From Burkholderiales bacterium (GTDB taxonomy: Bacteria; Pseudomonadota; Gammaproteobacteria; Burkholderiales; Nitrosomonadaceae), in assembly GCA_024235795.1 (NCBI GenBank), contig JACKLR010000002.1, positions 744,001 to 808,000 of the forward strand: a stretch of DNA of 64,000 nt, in the 5' to 3' direction. Both the position numbers and the translations under genes were made by a program. The notes beneath the pieces were generated by a model, which had not been told where the DNA came from, did not search any database, and worked only from the letters and a program-made list of their open reading frames with translations. Position 1 is the first letter of the stretch. Every line of letters begins with the position of its first letter. Of this stretch, positions 29,661 through 38,525 are shown in pieces.

Positions 29661-32027
29661 TCAGTGTGTTGTGGCATTATTTTTCTGATGAAAATGTCGG
29701 TCAAGCAATTCCGCCATTTGCGATATGTGAAAGGGTTTTGAAAGAAAATCATCCATGCCGCTTTCCAGGCATCGGGTTCTGTCACTTGCAAGTGCGTTGG
29801 CAGTCAGTGCTATAATCGTTACCTTAAGGTTGTCGCCTTCCAATTCTTCCATTTTCCTGATTCTTCGGGTGGTTTCCAGGCCATTCATTTCAGGCATTTG
29901 CACATCCATCAAAATTAGATCGTATGGTTTGTTTTGATAGGCCCTAATTGCCTCCAGACCGTTCGAAACGACGTCTGCTTGGTGGCCTAATCTCGTTATA
30001 ATCCCTTGTGCCACCATTTGGTTAATTCGATTATCTTCTGCAATTAATACATTAAGTTGTTTAATTAAGCCCTTTTTTTGTTTAGTGTGAGACAAATCCG
30101 GGTATCTGTCTTTCATGCCAGTATGTTCCGGTGTGTCAATACTAAGCAAGTTGACCATTCTTTTCAGCAAGGTGCGAGGTCTTACAGGATATACAATTTG
30201 ATCTAATCGGTGATTTGATTTGTTCAGTGCTTTAAGGTTCAACGGATTCGATGAGAGGGTAGACAGCAGCAGTATGGCGCAATTTCCGGATGGGGAAATT
30301 GCTTCTATCACATCTGAAACCGATGTTTTTTCTTTCTCAAGTAATTGATAATCCAAGATGATGAGATCAGGTTCATCGCTTCTTTTAGAGTTTTCATCCA
30401 TACAACGCTTTGCTGTCGACAGATCATAGGCTTGATGCACATTGATATTCCATTCACCAAGTAAGCACGCCAGACCGTTATTATTCCGTGTGTTGTTATT
30501 AATGACCAATACATGCTTGTTACTGACTTGTGCATACCAATCGGCAGTAATTGCTTTATCCGATTTGCCAGAGTACCCAAGAGGAATTGAGAACCAGAAT
30601 GTCGTTCCATGATTGCTGGTTGGTAGTATGCCGATTTCACCATTCATTAATTCCACCAGACGTTTACTGATTGACAAACCTAATCCGGTTCCGCCATAGC
30701 GTCGTGAGGTAGAGGCATCGATTTGTGTGAAGCTGTCAAAAATTTTATTATGGGATTCACTTGGTATGCCGATGCCGGTATCTGATACCGAAAACTTTAA
30801 TTTTTGATTATTCTGTAGACCTTTTCTGGAAACGCGAACGTAAATTTCACCTGATTCAGTAAATTTAATCGCGTTACTAACCAGATTCATCAATATCTGC
30901 CTGATACGGCCGCTGTCTCCCAGGTAGATGCCCTGGGCCGAAGTGGGGATGTAATATCCCAGAACGAGGTTTTTTTTCTGACATTCCTGAATGTAACTTT
31001 CCATGACCGTCTCAACCAGTTCAGCAGGATCGAAGGGTATAGCTTCTAAATCTATTTTTCCGGCTTCTAACTTGGAAAAGTCGAGTATTTCATTGATAAT
31101 GCGCATCATTTGCTCGCCGGACATCCGAATGCTTTGCGCATAACGGCGGCTTTCCTTATCCAGTTTTTGGTCCAGTAGTAAGCTGGTCATTCCAATAACG
31201 CCGTTCATAGGAGTGCGAATTTCATGACTCATTGTGGCTAGAAATTCTGATTTTGCATGACTGGCAGCTTCGGCTTGGTCGATAGAGGCTTCAAGATTAC
31301 GCTGGCTCTCCAGAATATGTTCACGCATTAATCTGAACGAATACGTTAACTGACCGATTTCATCCGGTTTTTCATCAGGTAATTTTACACTGAAATCGCC
31401 GTGGGAAATGCGGTCGGCAGCTTGGGATAATTCCTGCGTTCTTCGTGTGACCATCATATCCAGGAACATGGCCACGAGTATGGCTGCAAGTGTAAAAAAA
31501 AGTGTTGAAATGGTGATAAAAATATAACCTTCCTTTCGAATGGCGGCTTCTACGTGAGTCAGGTCAACAAAGGCGATTAATTTGCCAAAGTCCTGTCCCC
31601 AAAATAAAATGGGATGTTCAATACGTTTTACATTAATTTCATTCTCGTCAGGAAGGTTGCTTGGCGTTAGGGGGTAAATCTTCAATCCTTCAGCGTCATA
31701 ATATTGAATCGCCAGCCAACGGTTTTCGGTATTTAGTGTTTGATCCAAAGTTTCATATATGGCAGCCAGCTGATTCTGGATCACAAAATGCTGAATTGCT
31801 TGCGCCAATGTTGATAGATGACTTTGATTGGAATGGTATTCTATTTGCATCATTTGATTTGTAAATCGCGGCTGCCAGACCAGAATAAAGGTAAAATCCG
31901 CGAGTACTGTCGCCGCCACGATAAACAGTGTTAATTTGAATCGCAACGACCCAGATTTGCGCTTTAATCCATCAGTCGACAAAGCATCTGTGCTGGGAAA
32001 GGGGTGAACGATGTTTTGCTCTTTCAC
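29661..32027 (-). CDS. Hybrid sensor histidine kinase/response regulator
   Basis: A 788-residue BarA-like membrane kinase. Order: transmembrane helix (about 30-50), periplasmic sensor, second helix (about 170-190), HAMP, HisKA with H268 in MSHEIRTPMNGVIGM, HATPase (ATP lid DTGIGIPSE, GTGLGLSISKRLVELMNG), a first receiver-like domain (about 495-625) and a full receiver with D708 (LILMDVQMPEMNG). The first receiver has INNNTRNN where acidic residues normally sit, so it may not take phosphate normally. It starts with GTG four bases after the stop of the PhnD-like gene, so the two form one unit. No partner output regulator is nearby. Confidence 0.93.
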   Translation of the reverse strand: MKEQNIVHPFPSTDALSTDGLKRKSGSLRFKLTLFIVAATVLADFTFILVWQPRFTNQMMQIEYHSNQSHLSTLAQAIQHFVIQNQLAAIYETLDQTLNTENRWLAIQYYDAEGLKIYPLTPSNLPDENEINVKRIEHPILFWGQDFGKLIAFVDLTHVEAAIRKEGYIFITISTLFFTLAAILVAMFLDMMVTRRTQELSQAADRISHGDFSVKLPDEKPDEIGQLTYSFRLMREHILESQRNLEASIDQAEAASHAKSEFLATMSHEIRTPMNGVIGMTSLLLDQKLDKESRRYAQSIRMSGEQMMRIINEILDFSKLEAGKIDLEAIPFDPAELVETVMESYIQECQKKNLVLGYYIPTSAQGIYLGDSGRIRQILMNLVSNAIKFTESGEIYVRVSRKGLQNNQKLKFSVSDTGIGIPSESHNKIFDSFTQIDASTSRRYGGTGLGLSISKRLVELMNGEIGILPTSNHGTTFWFSIPLGYSGKSDKAITADWYAQVSNKHVLVINNNTRNNNGLACLLGEWNINVHQAYDLSTAKRCMDENSKRSDEPDLIILDYQLLEKEKTSVSDVIEAISPSGNCAILLLSTLSSNPLNLKALNKSNHRLDQIVYPVRPRTLLKRMVNLLSIDTPEHTGMKDRYPDLSHTKQKKGLIKQLNVLIAEDNRINQMVAQGIITRLGHQADVVSNGLEAIRAYQNKPYDLILMDVQMPEMNGLETTRRIRKMEELEGDNLKVTIIALTANALASDRTRCLESGMDDFLSKPFHISQMAELLDRHFHQKNNATTH

Positions 32028-32031
32028 GGTT

Positions 32032-32865
32032 CTATTCTACATAATGTTCAAGTCCCCAGGTATCCAACTCTTCGTAATCAGTTGGTGAGGCTGCAGTAAT
32101 TTTTTTTATCGGAATTTTCGCCAATAATAGTGCGCCGTTTTTCGTTTCTCCGATTTCCAGAAATGCTTTTCTGACCAGCTCCTGATGTTCCATTGGCACT
32201 CTGGGGTGTGCTACAACCGGGTGTGGTGTCATAGTGCGCGTTTTATATAAAATTATTAGTTTATCCCTAATTTCAATTGGTTGTGTGCTAAAACTTCCCA
32301 TAACACCGCCGCCCGCAGCGACTTTTCCAAGCGCCACATTCAGATAAACTGAAGAATGCGTGTGTACATACTTCGGTTTATAGGTCAGGCTGTATATTTG
32401 ATCCAAATCGGCACGGACAACTAATGAAGCGCCGAGTGCATTCGGTGAAGGAAATGCAATTTTTTTTCCTTCCAGCTGCTGCACGCTTGTAAACCCACTT
32501 GTTTTGCTGGTTACCAGAATCCCGAACAGTTGCTTTCCGTCATCGCGCACCAAGGGTGTATATCCTTGATTTTTGTAGGCCAGGCGTGAGTGATAGGGAT
32601 TCATATAAGCAAAGTCAAAATCACCTTTTATAAAATTGTCTTCAAAGTCAGGAATGTTATAAGTACCGACCAATCTGAATTTCAGGCCTGTCCGCGCTTC
32701 CAATTCAGTAAGAATGGGTAGCCATATCGATGCCAGTTTGCGAATTTCATACTGGGGTACAACGCCAAAAGTATATTCTATTTGTTCGGCCCATACTTTT
32801 TTTTCTTCCGAATAATTGCCAATTATAGAAATAAATAGCGCCAAGACAAAAAGTCTTTTTAACAT
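32032..32865 (-). CDS. PhnD-like phosphate/phosphonate periplasmic binding protein
   Basis: A 277-residue exported protein starting MLKRLFVLALFISIIG. The fold is the PhnD/phosphite-type solute binder, seen in VVPQYEIRKLASIWLPILTELEARTG, DFAYMNPYHSRLAYKNQGY, GKKIAFPSPNALGASLVV and the VYLNVALGKVAAGGGV segment. No ABC permease or ATPase is adjacent. Instead it is coupled to a hybrid histidine kinase, so it more likely works as the ligand sensor of that kinase than in uptake. An in-frame TTG six codons upstream is a weak alternative start. A MITE-like element lies 47 nt upstream. Confidence 0.85.
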   Translation of the reverse strand: MLKRLFVLALFISIIGNYSEEKKVWAEQIEYTFGVVPQYEIRKLASIWLPILTELEARTGLKFRLVGTYNIPDFEDNFIKGDFDFAYMNPYHSRLAYKNQGYTPLVRDDGKQLFGILVTSKTSGFTSVQQLEGKKIAFPSPNALGASLVVRADLDQIYSLTYKPKYVHTHSSVYLNVALGKVAAGGGVMGSFSTQPIEIRDKLIILYKTRTMTPHPVVAHPRVPMEHQELVRKAFLEIGETKNGALLLAKIPIKKITAASPTDYEELDTWGLEHYVE

Positions 32866-32911
32866 ATAATCTTTTGTTATCAATACTATAAGATAAAAGA
32901 TGTGATTCTGC

Positions 32912-33158
32912 TAGCCTGAATATTGCACCAGTTGCTGGAATTTAAACGCCGAATTGTTTTGAATTGAGCGTGCTCGCGACCGCAGGCGCAGTTATTCTGC
33001 GGCTAAGAGAGCATGTGCGTTCAATTTAAAACGAAACAAGTTAAAAACCAGCAAGTTGCGTTACGGGGACAAATTGTACTTTTTCATCATTTAACGAAAC
33101 GTAATCATAGTAGCGATTAAAAGCTAAAACCTAACGTACTGGTGCAATATTCAGGCTA
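32912..33158. mobile_element. MITE-like element with 21-bp perfect inverted ends
   Basis: Positions 32912-32932 and 33138-33158 are exact inverted copies (TAGCCTGAATATTGCACCAGT and complement) 205 bases apart. If the terminal TA is a target duplication, the element proper is 32914-33156, 243 bp, as in Tc1/mariner-IS630-type MITEs. Inside are two nested pairs: TTGCTGG/CCAGCAA (32932-32938 and 33048-33054) and CCGCAG/CTGCGG (32980-32985 and 32997-33002). It has no open reading frame. It sits just upstream of the PhnD-like gene and may carry or disturb its promoter. Family assignment is inference. Confidence 0.65.
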
Positions 33159-33317
33159 AACCTGTGTTACACCTAATAATTTCCCGTACTTTTAGGTAAA
33201 CAAGTTGTTGAAAACGAACTTCACTGTCGCTATCTTGACAGGCTAATTAGCATTCCCTCAACAAAACATGGTCAGCTGAATACAAACCCACGTAAAAAAT
33301 GACACATTTAGAAACCA
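33159..33317. other. Short gap after FNT channel gene, no gene seen
   Basis: Lies between the stop of the FNT channel and the MITE-like element. No gene, repeat or clear terminator was recognised. Confidence 0.35.
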
Positions 33318-34124
33318 TTACTGCAATTTATTTCCGGATGTTTTGAAAGCCCAGTAGAGTATTAGCCCTGTAAAAAACATGCCACCAGCAATATTGCCGG
33401 CAATGACAGGGAGGCCATTCCAAAGCCACCAATCGGCAACAGAAATATTTGCGTTCAGCATCATGCCGGCTGGAATGAGGAACATGTTGACGATAGCGTG
33501 CTCGTAGCCCAGGGCGAAAAAGGTCATTATAGGTAACCACATCGCGGTAATCTTTCCGCTGGTTGTGGTAGATGAGAATGCCATAACCGCCCCGAGTGTA
33601 ACCATCCAGTTACAGAGTAGGGCGCTGGTGAAAGCGGAAAGGATGCCATCAAAACCATATTGTGCATAGCCAATTGTTTTGGATTCGGCAATATCAATAA
33701 TGCGCTGTGCAACGGCAATTGATGCAGGATCGATGTTTCCCATTTTTGTGGTTACCACATAATACAGAAAGGCATAGGAAACGCTGCCCATTAGATTGCC
33801 AAGTAACACCCATGTCCAGTTATAAAACAGGCGGCCGATGCTGGTTCGTTTGTCTTTAACGGCAATGGGTATGAGCGCAAAATTGCCGGTCGCCAGCTCA
33901 AGGCCGAGCAGGATGATCATTACAAATCCAACCGGAAACACGATGGCGCCAACGATGCCAAGTCCGGTTTGCGTCGCTGCAAGAATTGCAAGTGTTGTGG
34001 CGTAGCCCAGAAATGCACCAGCAAGAAAACCTCTTAACAACAGATCTTTTATGGACAGGCACGCTTTCTTGGCGCCCGCCTGTAACATATTTTCAACAAT
34101 TTCTTCCGGTTTTACGTAGGCCAC
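33318..34124 (-). CDS. Formate/nitrite transporter (FNT) family channel
   Basis: A 268-residue membrane protein with six hydrophobic segments. The two FNT signature regions are visible: AFLGYATTLAILAATQTGLG with LGLELATGNFALIPIAV, and ALLCNWMVTLGAVMAFSS with ALGYEHAIVNMFLIPAGMM (conserved central histidine in GYEHAIVNMF). It conducts small monovalent anions such as nitrite or formate across the inner membrane. Nitrite export would suit an ammonia oxidiser, but the substrate cannot be read. It starts 11 nt after hemW stops, suggesting one transcript from the YbbP-like gene down. Confidence 0.92.
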   Translation of the reverse strand: MAYVKPEEIVENMLQAGAKKACLSIKDLLLRGFLAGAFLGYATTLAILAATQTGLGIVGAIVFPVGFVMIILLGLELATGNFALIPIAVKDKRTSIGRLFYNWTWVLLGNLMGSVSYAFLYYVVTTKMGNIDPASIAVAQRIIDIAESKTIGYAQYGFDGILSAFTSALLCNWMVTLGAVMAFSSTTTSGKITAMWLPIMTFFALGYEHAIVNMFLIPAGMMLNANISVADWWLWNGLPVIAGNIAGGMFFTGLILYWAFKTSGNKLQ

Positions 34125-34135
34125 AATTCGTACTC

Positions 34136-35383
34136 CTAACGGTCGAACTTTGAACTGCCGGGTACCGGCAAAAAAATTTGCAGCAAATTGTTTAAAAAAC
34201 GTTTACCCACCAGCGTCGGTTTGATATAAAGATGATCGCGTTCGATGAAGCCGCGTCGTTCCGCTTCATCAAGCTGTGAAAGAATGACAGTGATCGGCAA
34301 TCCTGTTCTGTCCTGAAACATGGCACTTTCAAATCCATCAGTTAAGCGCATTGCATTCATCATAAATTCAAAGCCGCGGTCTGCGCGTGTTAGTTCATGC
34401 TGCGACTGTATAGCTGTTTCGGATCCTGCTCCAGTTTCTAATGTTTTTTCAAGATATTCTCGGGGGTGTTTATACCGCATTTGTCTGATAATTTTATACT
34501 CAAAACTGATTTTGCTATGCGCACCCGCACCTATGCCCAGATAATCGCCAAACAGCCAGTAATTTTTATTATGCAGTGATGTTCGCCCACGCTTTGAAAA
34601 GGCCGATGTCTCATAGTGATGGTAATGATGTTCCTTCAGGGTCTGTTCGATAACAGTCTGCATGTCGACGCTTTGTTCATCATCGGGCAACTCCGGTGGA
34701 TAGCGGTGAAATAGCGTATTGGGCTCCAGCGTCAAGTGATAGGCGGAAATATGCGAAACATCCATAGAACATGTCGTATGAATATCCTTGTGTGCGTCCT
34801 TGACGCTTTGGTTCGGTAGTCCATACATTAAATCCAGATTGATATTATCAAAATTCTTCTGTGCAATTTCGATGGCGTTATAGGCTTCCTGGTCGTTATG
34901 AATACGTCCTAGTGCCTGCAAGTGTTTTGGGTTGAAGCTTTGTATGCCGATGGATAAACGATTAATGCCTGCAGCACGGAAATCTGCGAATTTTTGTGCC
35001 TCAAAAGTACCCGGATTCGCTTCGAGAGTAACTTCGGCGGCTGGTTCAAGCGGTAACAGAGTTCTGACTGCAGTCAGGATTTTATCGATTGAAGTTGCAC
35101 TGAATAAGCTCGGCGTGCCGCCGCCAAAAAATACACTGGTTAAACGTCGTCCCCAGACATTGGGCACCATCGATTCCAGATCGCGTACCAGTGCCGTGAT
35201 ATAAGCGTCTTCAGGAACCGGTGTATCGGGATGGGTGGCATGCGAATTAAAATCACAGTATGGGCATTTTTTCAGGCACCAGGGGATATGGATATACAGG
35301 CTCAGTGGCGGTAAAGACTTGAGCCTTGGAGCTTGTGAATCCAGCGGGGATGTTTTTGAAATAATCGTTGCCACAGTTGCCAC
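34136..35383 (-). CDS. hemW: Radical SAM haem chaperone HemW
   Basis: A 415-residue radical SAM protein. The cluster motif C36-x3-C40-x2-C43 is in HIPWCLKKCPYC, followed by FGGGTPSL, LEANPGTF and INRLSIGIQSFNPKHLQALGR. HemW members differ from coproporphyrinogen oxidase HemN and act in haem transfer to respiratory proteins. The start is GTG at 35383, nine bases past the stop of the permease gene; a second GTG follows at 35374. The extra 28 or so residues before the radical SAM core are slightly long. Confidence 0.92.
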   Translation of the reverse strand: MATVATIISKTSPLDSQAPRLKSLPPLSLYIHIPWCLKKCPYCDFNSHATHPDTPVPEDAYITALVRDLESMVPNVWGRRLTSVFFGGGTPSLFSATSIDKILTAVRTLLPLEPAAEVTLEANPGTFEAQKFADFRAAGINRLSIGIQSFNPKHLQALGRIHNDQEAYNAIEIAQKNFDNINLDLMYGLPNQSVKDAHKDIHTTCSMDVSHISAYHLTLEPNTLFHRYPPELPDDEQSVDMQTVIEQTLKEHHYHHYETSAFSKRGRTSLHNKNYWLFGDYLGIGAGAHSKISFEYKIIRQMRYKHPREYLEKTLETGAGSETAIQSQHELTRADRGFEFMMNAMRLTDGFESAMFQDRTGLPITVILSQLDEAERRGFIERDHLYIKPTLVGKRFLNNLLQIFLPVPGSSKFDR

Positions 35384-35392
35384 AGAACCAGC

Positions 35393-37891
35393 TTATCCAA
35401 TCTTGCGTAATGTAAGTATCGGCGGCGTTGAGAGTGTTTTGCGCGTGCCGATCATGCCGGCGATCAATACACCGACGATACCAATGAATACACCCGTCAC
35501 CCAGATCCATGGATTAAACGTGTACGCCAGATGCAAGACATGATTGCCGATGGCATAGCCCAGCATACTGGCGCCAGCGGATGCAAATAAACCAGCCAGG
35601 CCGCCCAGAATGATAAATTCGGCTGCCCAGGCGCGTGTCAGTTGTTCTCGTTTTGCGCCAATTGTGCGGAATATCGCTGCTTCGTAGATACGTTCGTCCT
35701 GTGTAGACGCAATAGCAGCGTACAGCACAATAAATCCGGCCAGCAAGGTAAATAAAAAGACAAACTCAATGGCGCGGGATACCTGCTGAATCATCTCCTG
35801 GACCTGTCTGACAACAGCAGCAACATCAATAACCAGAATATTTGGAAATTCCCTGACCAGTTCATGCATCATTTTGGTCTCAGCTGGCGGTACATAAAAA
35901 CTGGTGATATAGCTGACAGGATAATTTTCCAGTAGGCCGGGTGGCGTAACAACAAAGAAATTGACGTGGAAAGAATCCCATTCAACCTTCCGCAGACTGG
36001 TTATGGTGGCGGAAAACGTTTCGCCGGCAATGTCATACGTCAACCGGTCGCCAGGTTTAACCCGTAGTGTTCTGGCGATGCCTTCTTCAAGCGATATGAC
36101 AGAATCGTTGCCGAAATCCGCTGCATCCCACCAATCTCCCTGAATGATCTGGTTGTCGTGCGGCAACACGTCGCTCCAGGATAAGTTGAAGTCGCGTCTG
36201 ACATGATTGGCAGCATGAGGATCATCATAATCTTCCGGTGTTATTCTTTTGTCGTTAATTTCGACCAGCCGTGCGCGAACCATCGGAAAAACAGGAGGGT
36301 TGTCAATATTATGGCGGGTGAAAAAATTATCCAATAATGGCAATTGATCGGCCTGAATATTCACTAAAAAATGATTCGGCGCATCTGGTGGCAATGTTGT
36401 ATGCCAGTCTTCAATCAAGTCATCTTGCACCAGCGTCAGAATCAGTAACGCCATGAATCCGAGTCCCAGAGAAACCGCTTGAACAATACTGGATAATGCG
36501 CGTCGCCGGATATTCGCAAGACCGTAACGCCAGGCGCCACCCGCCTGATGCCGCAGTCCGGACAGGGCTTTAACCAGCAGCCAGCCGATCAAACCAAAGC
36601 TGGCGATGGCAATTATAAAACCAGCGATGATATAAAAGCCTAATTTGGGATCTCCGGCTTTCCATAAAAACAACAGCGATAATGTAGCCAGGCCGAGTAA
36701 ATAGCCCGTGATACTATGCGTGTTGGGCAGACCGATGTCCCTGCGCAAGACGCGCAAGGCTGGAACGCTTCGCAAATTAAGGATGGGTGGCAGCGCAAAT
36801 CCCAGCAGCAATACCATGCTTACCAAAAAACCGTGTATGGCTGGCAGCCAGCCTGGCAGCGGCATTGCGGTGTCGGCCAAATCGGAAAGCCAGGCGGAAA
36901 GAATTTCCTGCGCGGCATAGCCGATCAGACAACCGGCAACGCTGGCAATAACGCCTAAAACAATAAAATAATAGAAATAAAGATTGAATATACCTTGCTG
37001 ACTTGCGCCCATACTTCGCATAATGGCGCAGCCGTCCAGATGGCGTTGCGTAAAGCGGCGCACAGCCAGTGCTATAGCTGCTGCAGCCAGAACAACACTG
37101 ACCAGTGCTGCGAGGTTTAAGAATTTCTCGGCACGCTCGAGTGCCGATTTGATTTCGGGGCGTGCATCGCGTATGCCTTCAATTCGTTCAACGGCGGTGA
37201 TTTGTTCTTTGGCCCAGTTGCGGTAGGATTCGACCGCCGAAAATTCACCGGCAATCAACAGTTGATATGTTGCCCGGCTGCCTTCCCGGATGAGCCGGGT
37301 AGCAGGCAAATCCGCTGCATTAATCATGACGCGTGGTGCCATATGAATAAATCCAACCGAGTGATCAGGTTCGCGCATAATAAGCGCTGTTGCCGATAGC
37401 TGAATGGCGCCTATTTCCAGCTGCTCGCCGCGCCTGAGATCCATATATGCCAGCAGTTTTTCATCCACCCAGAGCGTGCCCTGATCGGGTATCTGGGTTG
37501 CGACACGATTTTCCGGCGCTGTTGCTGTGCCTGCCAGATAAAGTTTCCCCCGTAAGGGATAACCATCGGTAACAGCCTTGACCTGGACGAGTTGATTGGC
37601 TTCTCCATTCGAAACCATGCTTGGAAACTGCGTGACTGAGGCAGTATTTAGACCGCGGCGCTGCGCTTCTAATAAGTATTGTTCCGACAGCGGACGGGAG
37701 GAGATAATCAATAAGTCCGCGCCAAGTAATTGATTGCTTTCCTGCGATAATGTTTTGTCGACGCGATCAGCAAAAAAACCGACAGTCGTCATGCCGCTGA
37801 CCGCAATGATTAAAGCGAGCGCCAGAACGTAAAGTTCTCCAGCCCGCCAGTCGCGGCGCAACATGAGTATGGACAAACTGAAAAATTGCAT
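35393..37891 (-). CDS. FtsX-like ABC transporter permease (YbbP type)
   Basis: An 832-residue inner-membrane protein with a large periplasmic region after the first helix and about ten membrane segments overall, containing two FtsX-like domains (around residues 260-380 and 705-825). The layout fits YbbP/lipoprotein-release-type permeases, thought to use an ATPase to act on periplasmic or envelope lipids and proteins. No ATP-binding subunit (YbbA-like) is beside it. Near the stop it reads TRKTLSTPPILTLRKIG, as expected. Likely the first gene of a permease-hemW-FNT transcript. Confidence 0.88.
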   Translation of the reverse strand: MQFFSLSILMLRRDWRAGELYVLALALIIAVSGMTTVGFFADRVDKTLSQESNQLLGADLLIISSRPLSEQYLLEAQRRGLNTASVTQFPSMVSNGEANQLVQVKAVTDGYPLRGKLYLAGTATAPENRVATQIPDQGTLWVDEKLLAYMDLRRGEQLEIGAIQLSATALIMREPDHSVGFIHMAPRVMINAADLPATRLIREGSRATYQLLIAGEFSAVESYRNWAKEQITAVERIEGIRDARPEIKSALERAEKFLNLAALVSVVLAAAAIALAVRRFTQRHLDGCAIMRSMGASQQGIFNLYFYYFIVLGVIASVAGCLIGYAAQEILSAWLSDLADTAMPLPGWLPAIHGFLVSMVLLLGFALPPILNLRSVPALRVLRRDIGLPNTHSITGYLLGLATLSLLFLWKAGDPKLGFYIIAGFIIAIASFGLIGWLLVKALSGLRHQAGGAWRYGLANIRRRALSSIVQAVSLGLGFMALLILTLVQDDLIEDWHTTLPPDAPNHFLVNIQADQLPLLDNFFTRHNIDNPPVFPMVRARLVEINDKRITPEDYDDPHAANHVRRDFNLSWSDVLPHDNQIIQGDWWDAADFGNDSVISLEEGIARTLRVKPGDRLTYDIAGETFSATITSLRKVEWDSFHVNFFVVTPPGLLENYPVSYITSFYVPPAETKMMHELVREFPNILVIDVAAVVRQVQEMIQQVSRAIEFVFLFTLLAGFIVLYAAIASTQDERIYEAAIFRTIGAKREQLTRAWAAEFIILGGLAGLFASAGASMLGYAIGNHVLHLAYTFNPWIWVTGVFIGIVGVLIAGMIGTRKTLSTPPILTLRKIG

Positions 37892-38525
37892 AAACAGAAT
37901 ACTTGGAAAAAAATGACCAAACGTAAGGTACCCGAATATCGGGCATGCCGGTTAAATTTAAATCACAGGCTCGCACGACTAATTATATCGCAAACAGTCG
38001 GTAATATATCGTAGGTGGTCGGACAGATCATGTAAATTTCAAGTAAATCATCTGTAATCAAGATTATCACATGCGACAATTTGTCGCATTGACTTTTTTC
38101 CTGTGTTAAGCGAAAGTATTGAAAAAAACGGTTAATGAACTTTGCTATGTTGCAAAGGAATTAACTGCTGATGGTAATGTCAAAGTATTGAACGTAGTGA
38201 ATGGTATAATGGTATTGATCGCAATATTTTGTATTTGTTACCATTAAGTTCATTTCCCTTCCATGGAAGTGCTGCGTTGCAGGATTGAATATTTGATGGT
38301 TATTTGTTTGACGATATAGTTAGCCCTCTATTGTTACATTCCCATTAATATTGAATTCTTTAGCTGCCAGCACTTCCACCTCCGCAACGTTTTTCGTCTG
38401 TTGTCTGCCGGCCGCTTGTTTGCTTGTCTGCCTGTATTTTTGTCCAGAAAAAGACTTTATGATTTTTGATTCACAGGCAAATTTTCTTGACCATTTTTGG
38501 CGGAATATAATGTGGTAACTGTGTT
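37892..38525. other. Intergenic gap with isolated operator copy
   Basis: Holds operator/promoter A (38072-38117) and an inverted repeat AAGGAA...TTCCCTT with nested ATGGTAA (38171-38177) / TTACCAT (38238-38244), plus the palindrome CTTCCATGGAAG further on. A 42-codon TTG-start frame (38119-38247) is too close to the predicted start of transcription to be convincing. No other gene is supported. Confidence 0.45.
38072..38117 (+). promoter_or_regulatory. Palindromic operator A with adjoining promoter
   Basis: Operator TGCGACAATTTGTCGCA at 38072-38088 is a perfect 17-bp palindrome. It is followed directly by TTGACT (38089-38094, -35-like) and, 17 bases later, GAAAGT (weak -10). No protein gene lies downstream on the plus strand. 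It is 180 bases upstream of the permease gene on the other strand. Confidence 0.6.

Noticed and set aside
38119..38247. 42-codon frame from TTG (starts MKKTVNELCYVAKEL) after operator A
   Set aside because: The TTG lies about where transcription should begin, no ribosome site fits, and nothing like it follows the other operators.
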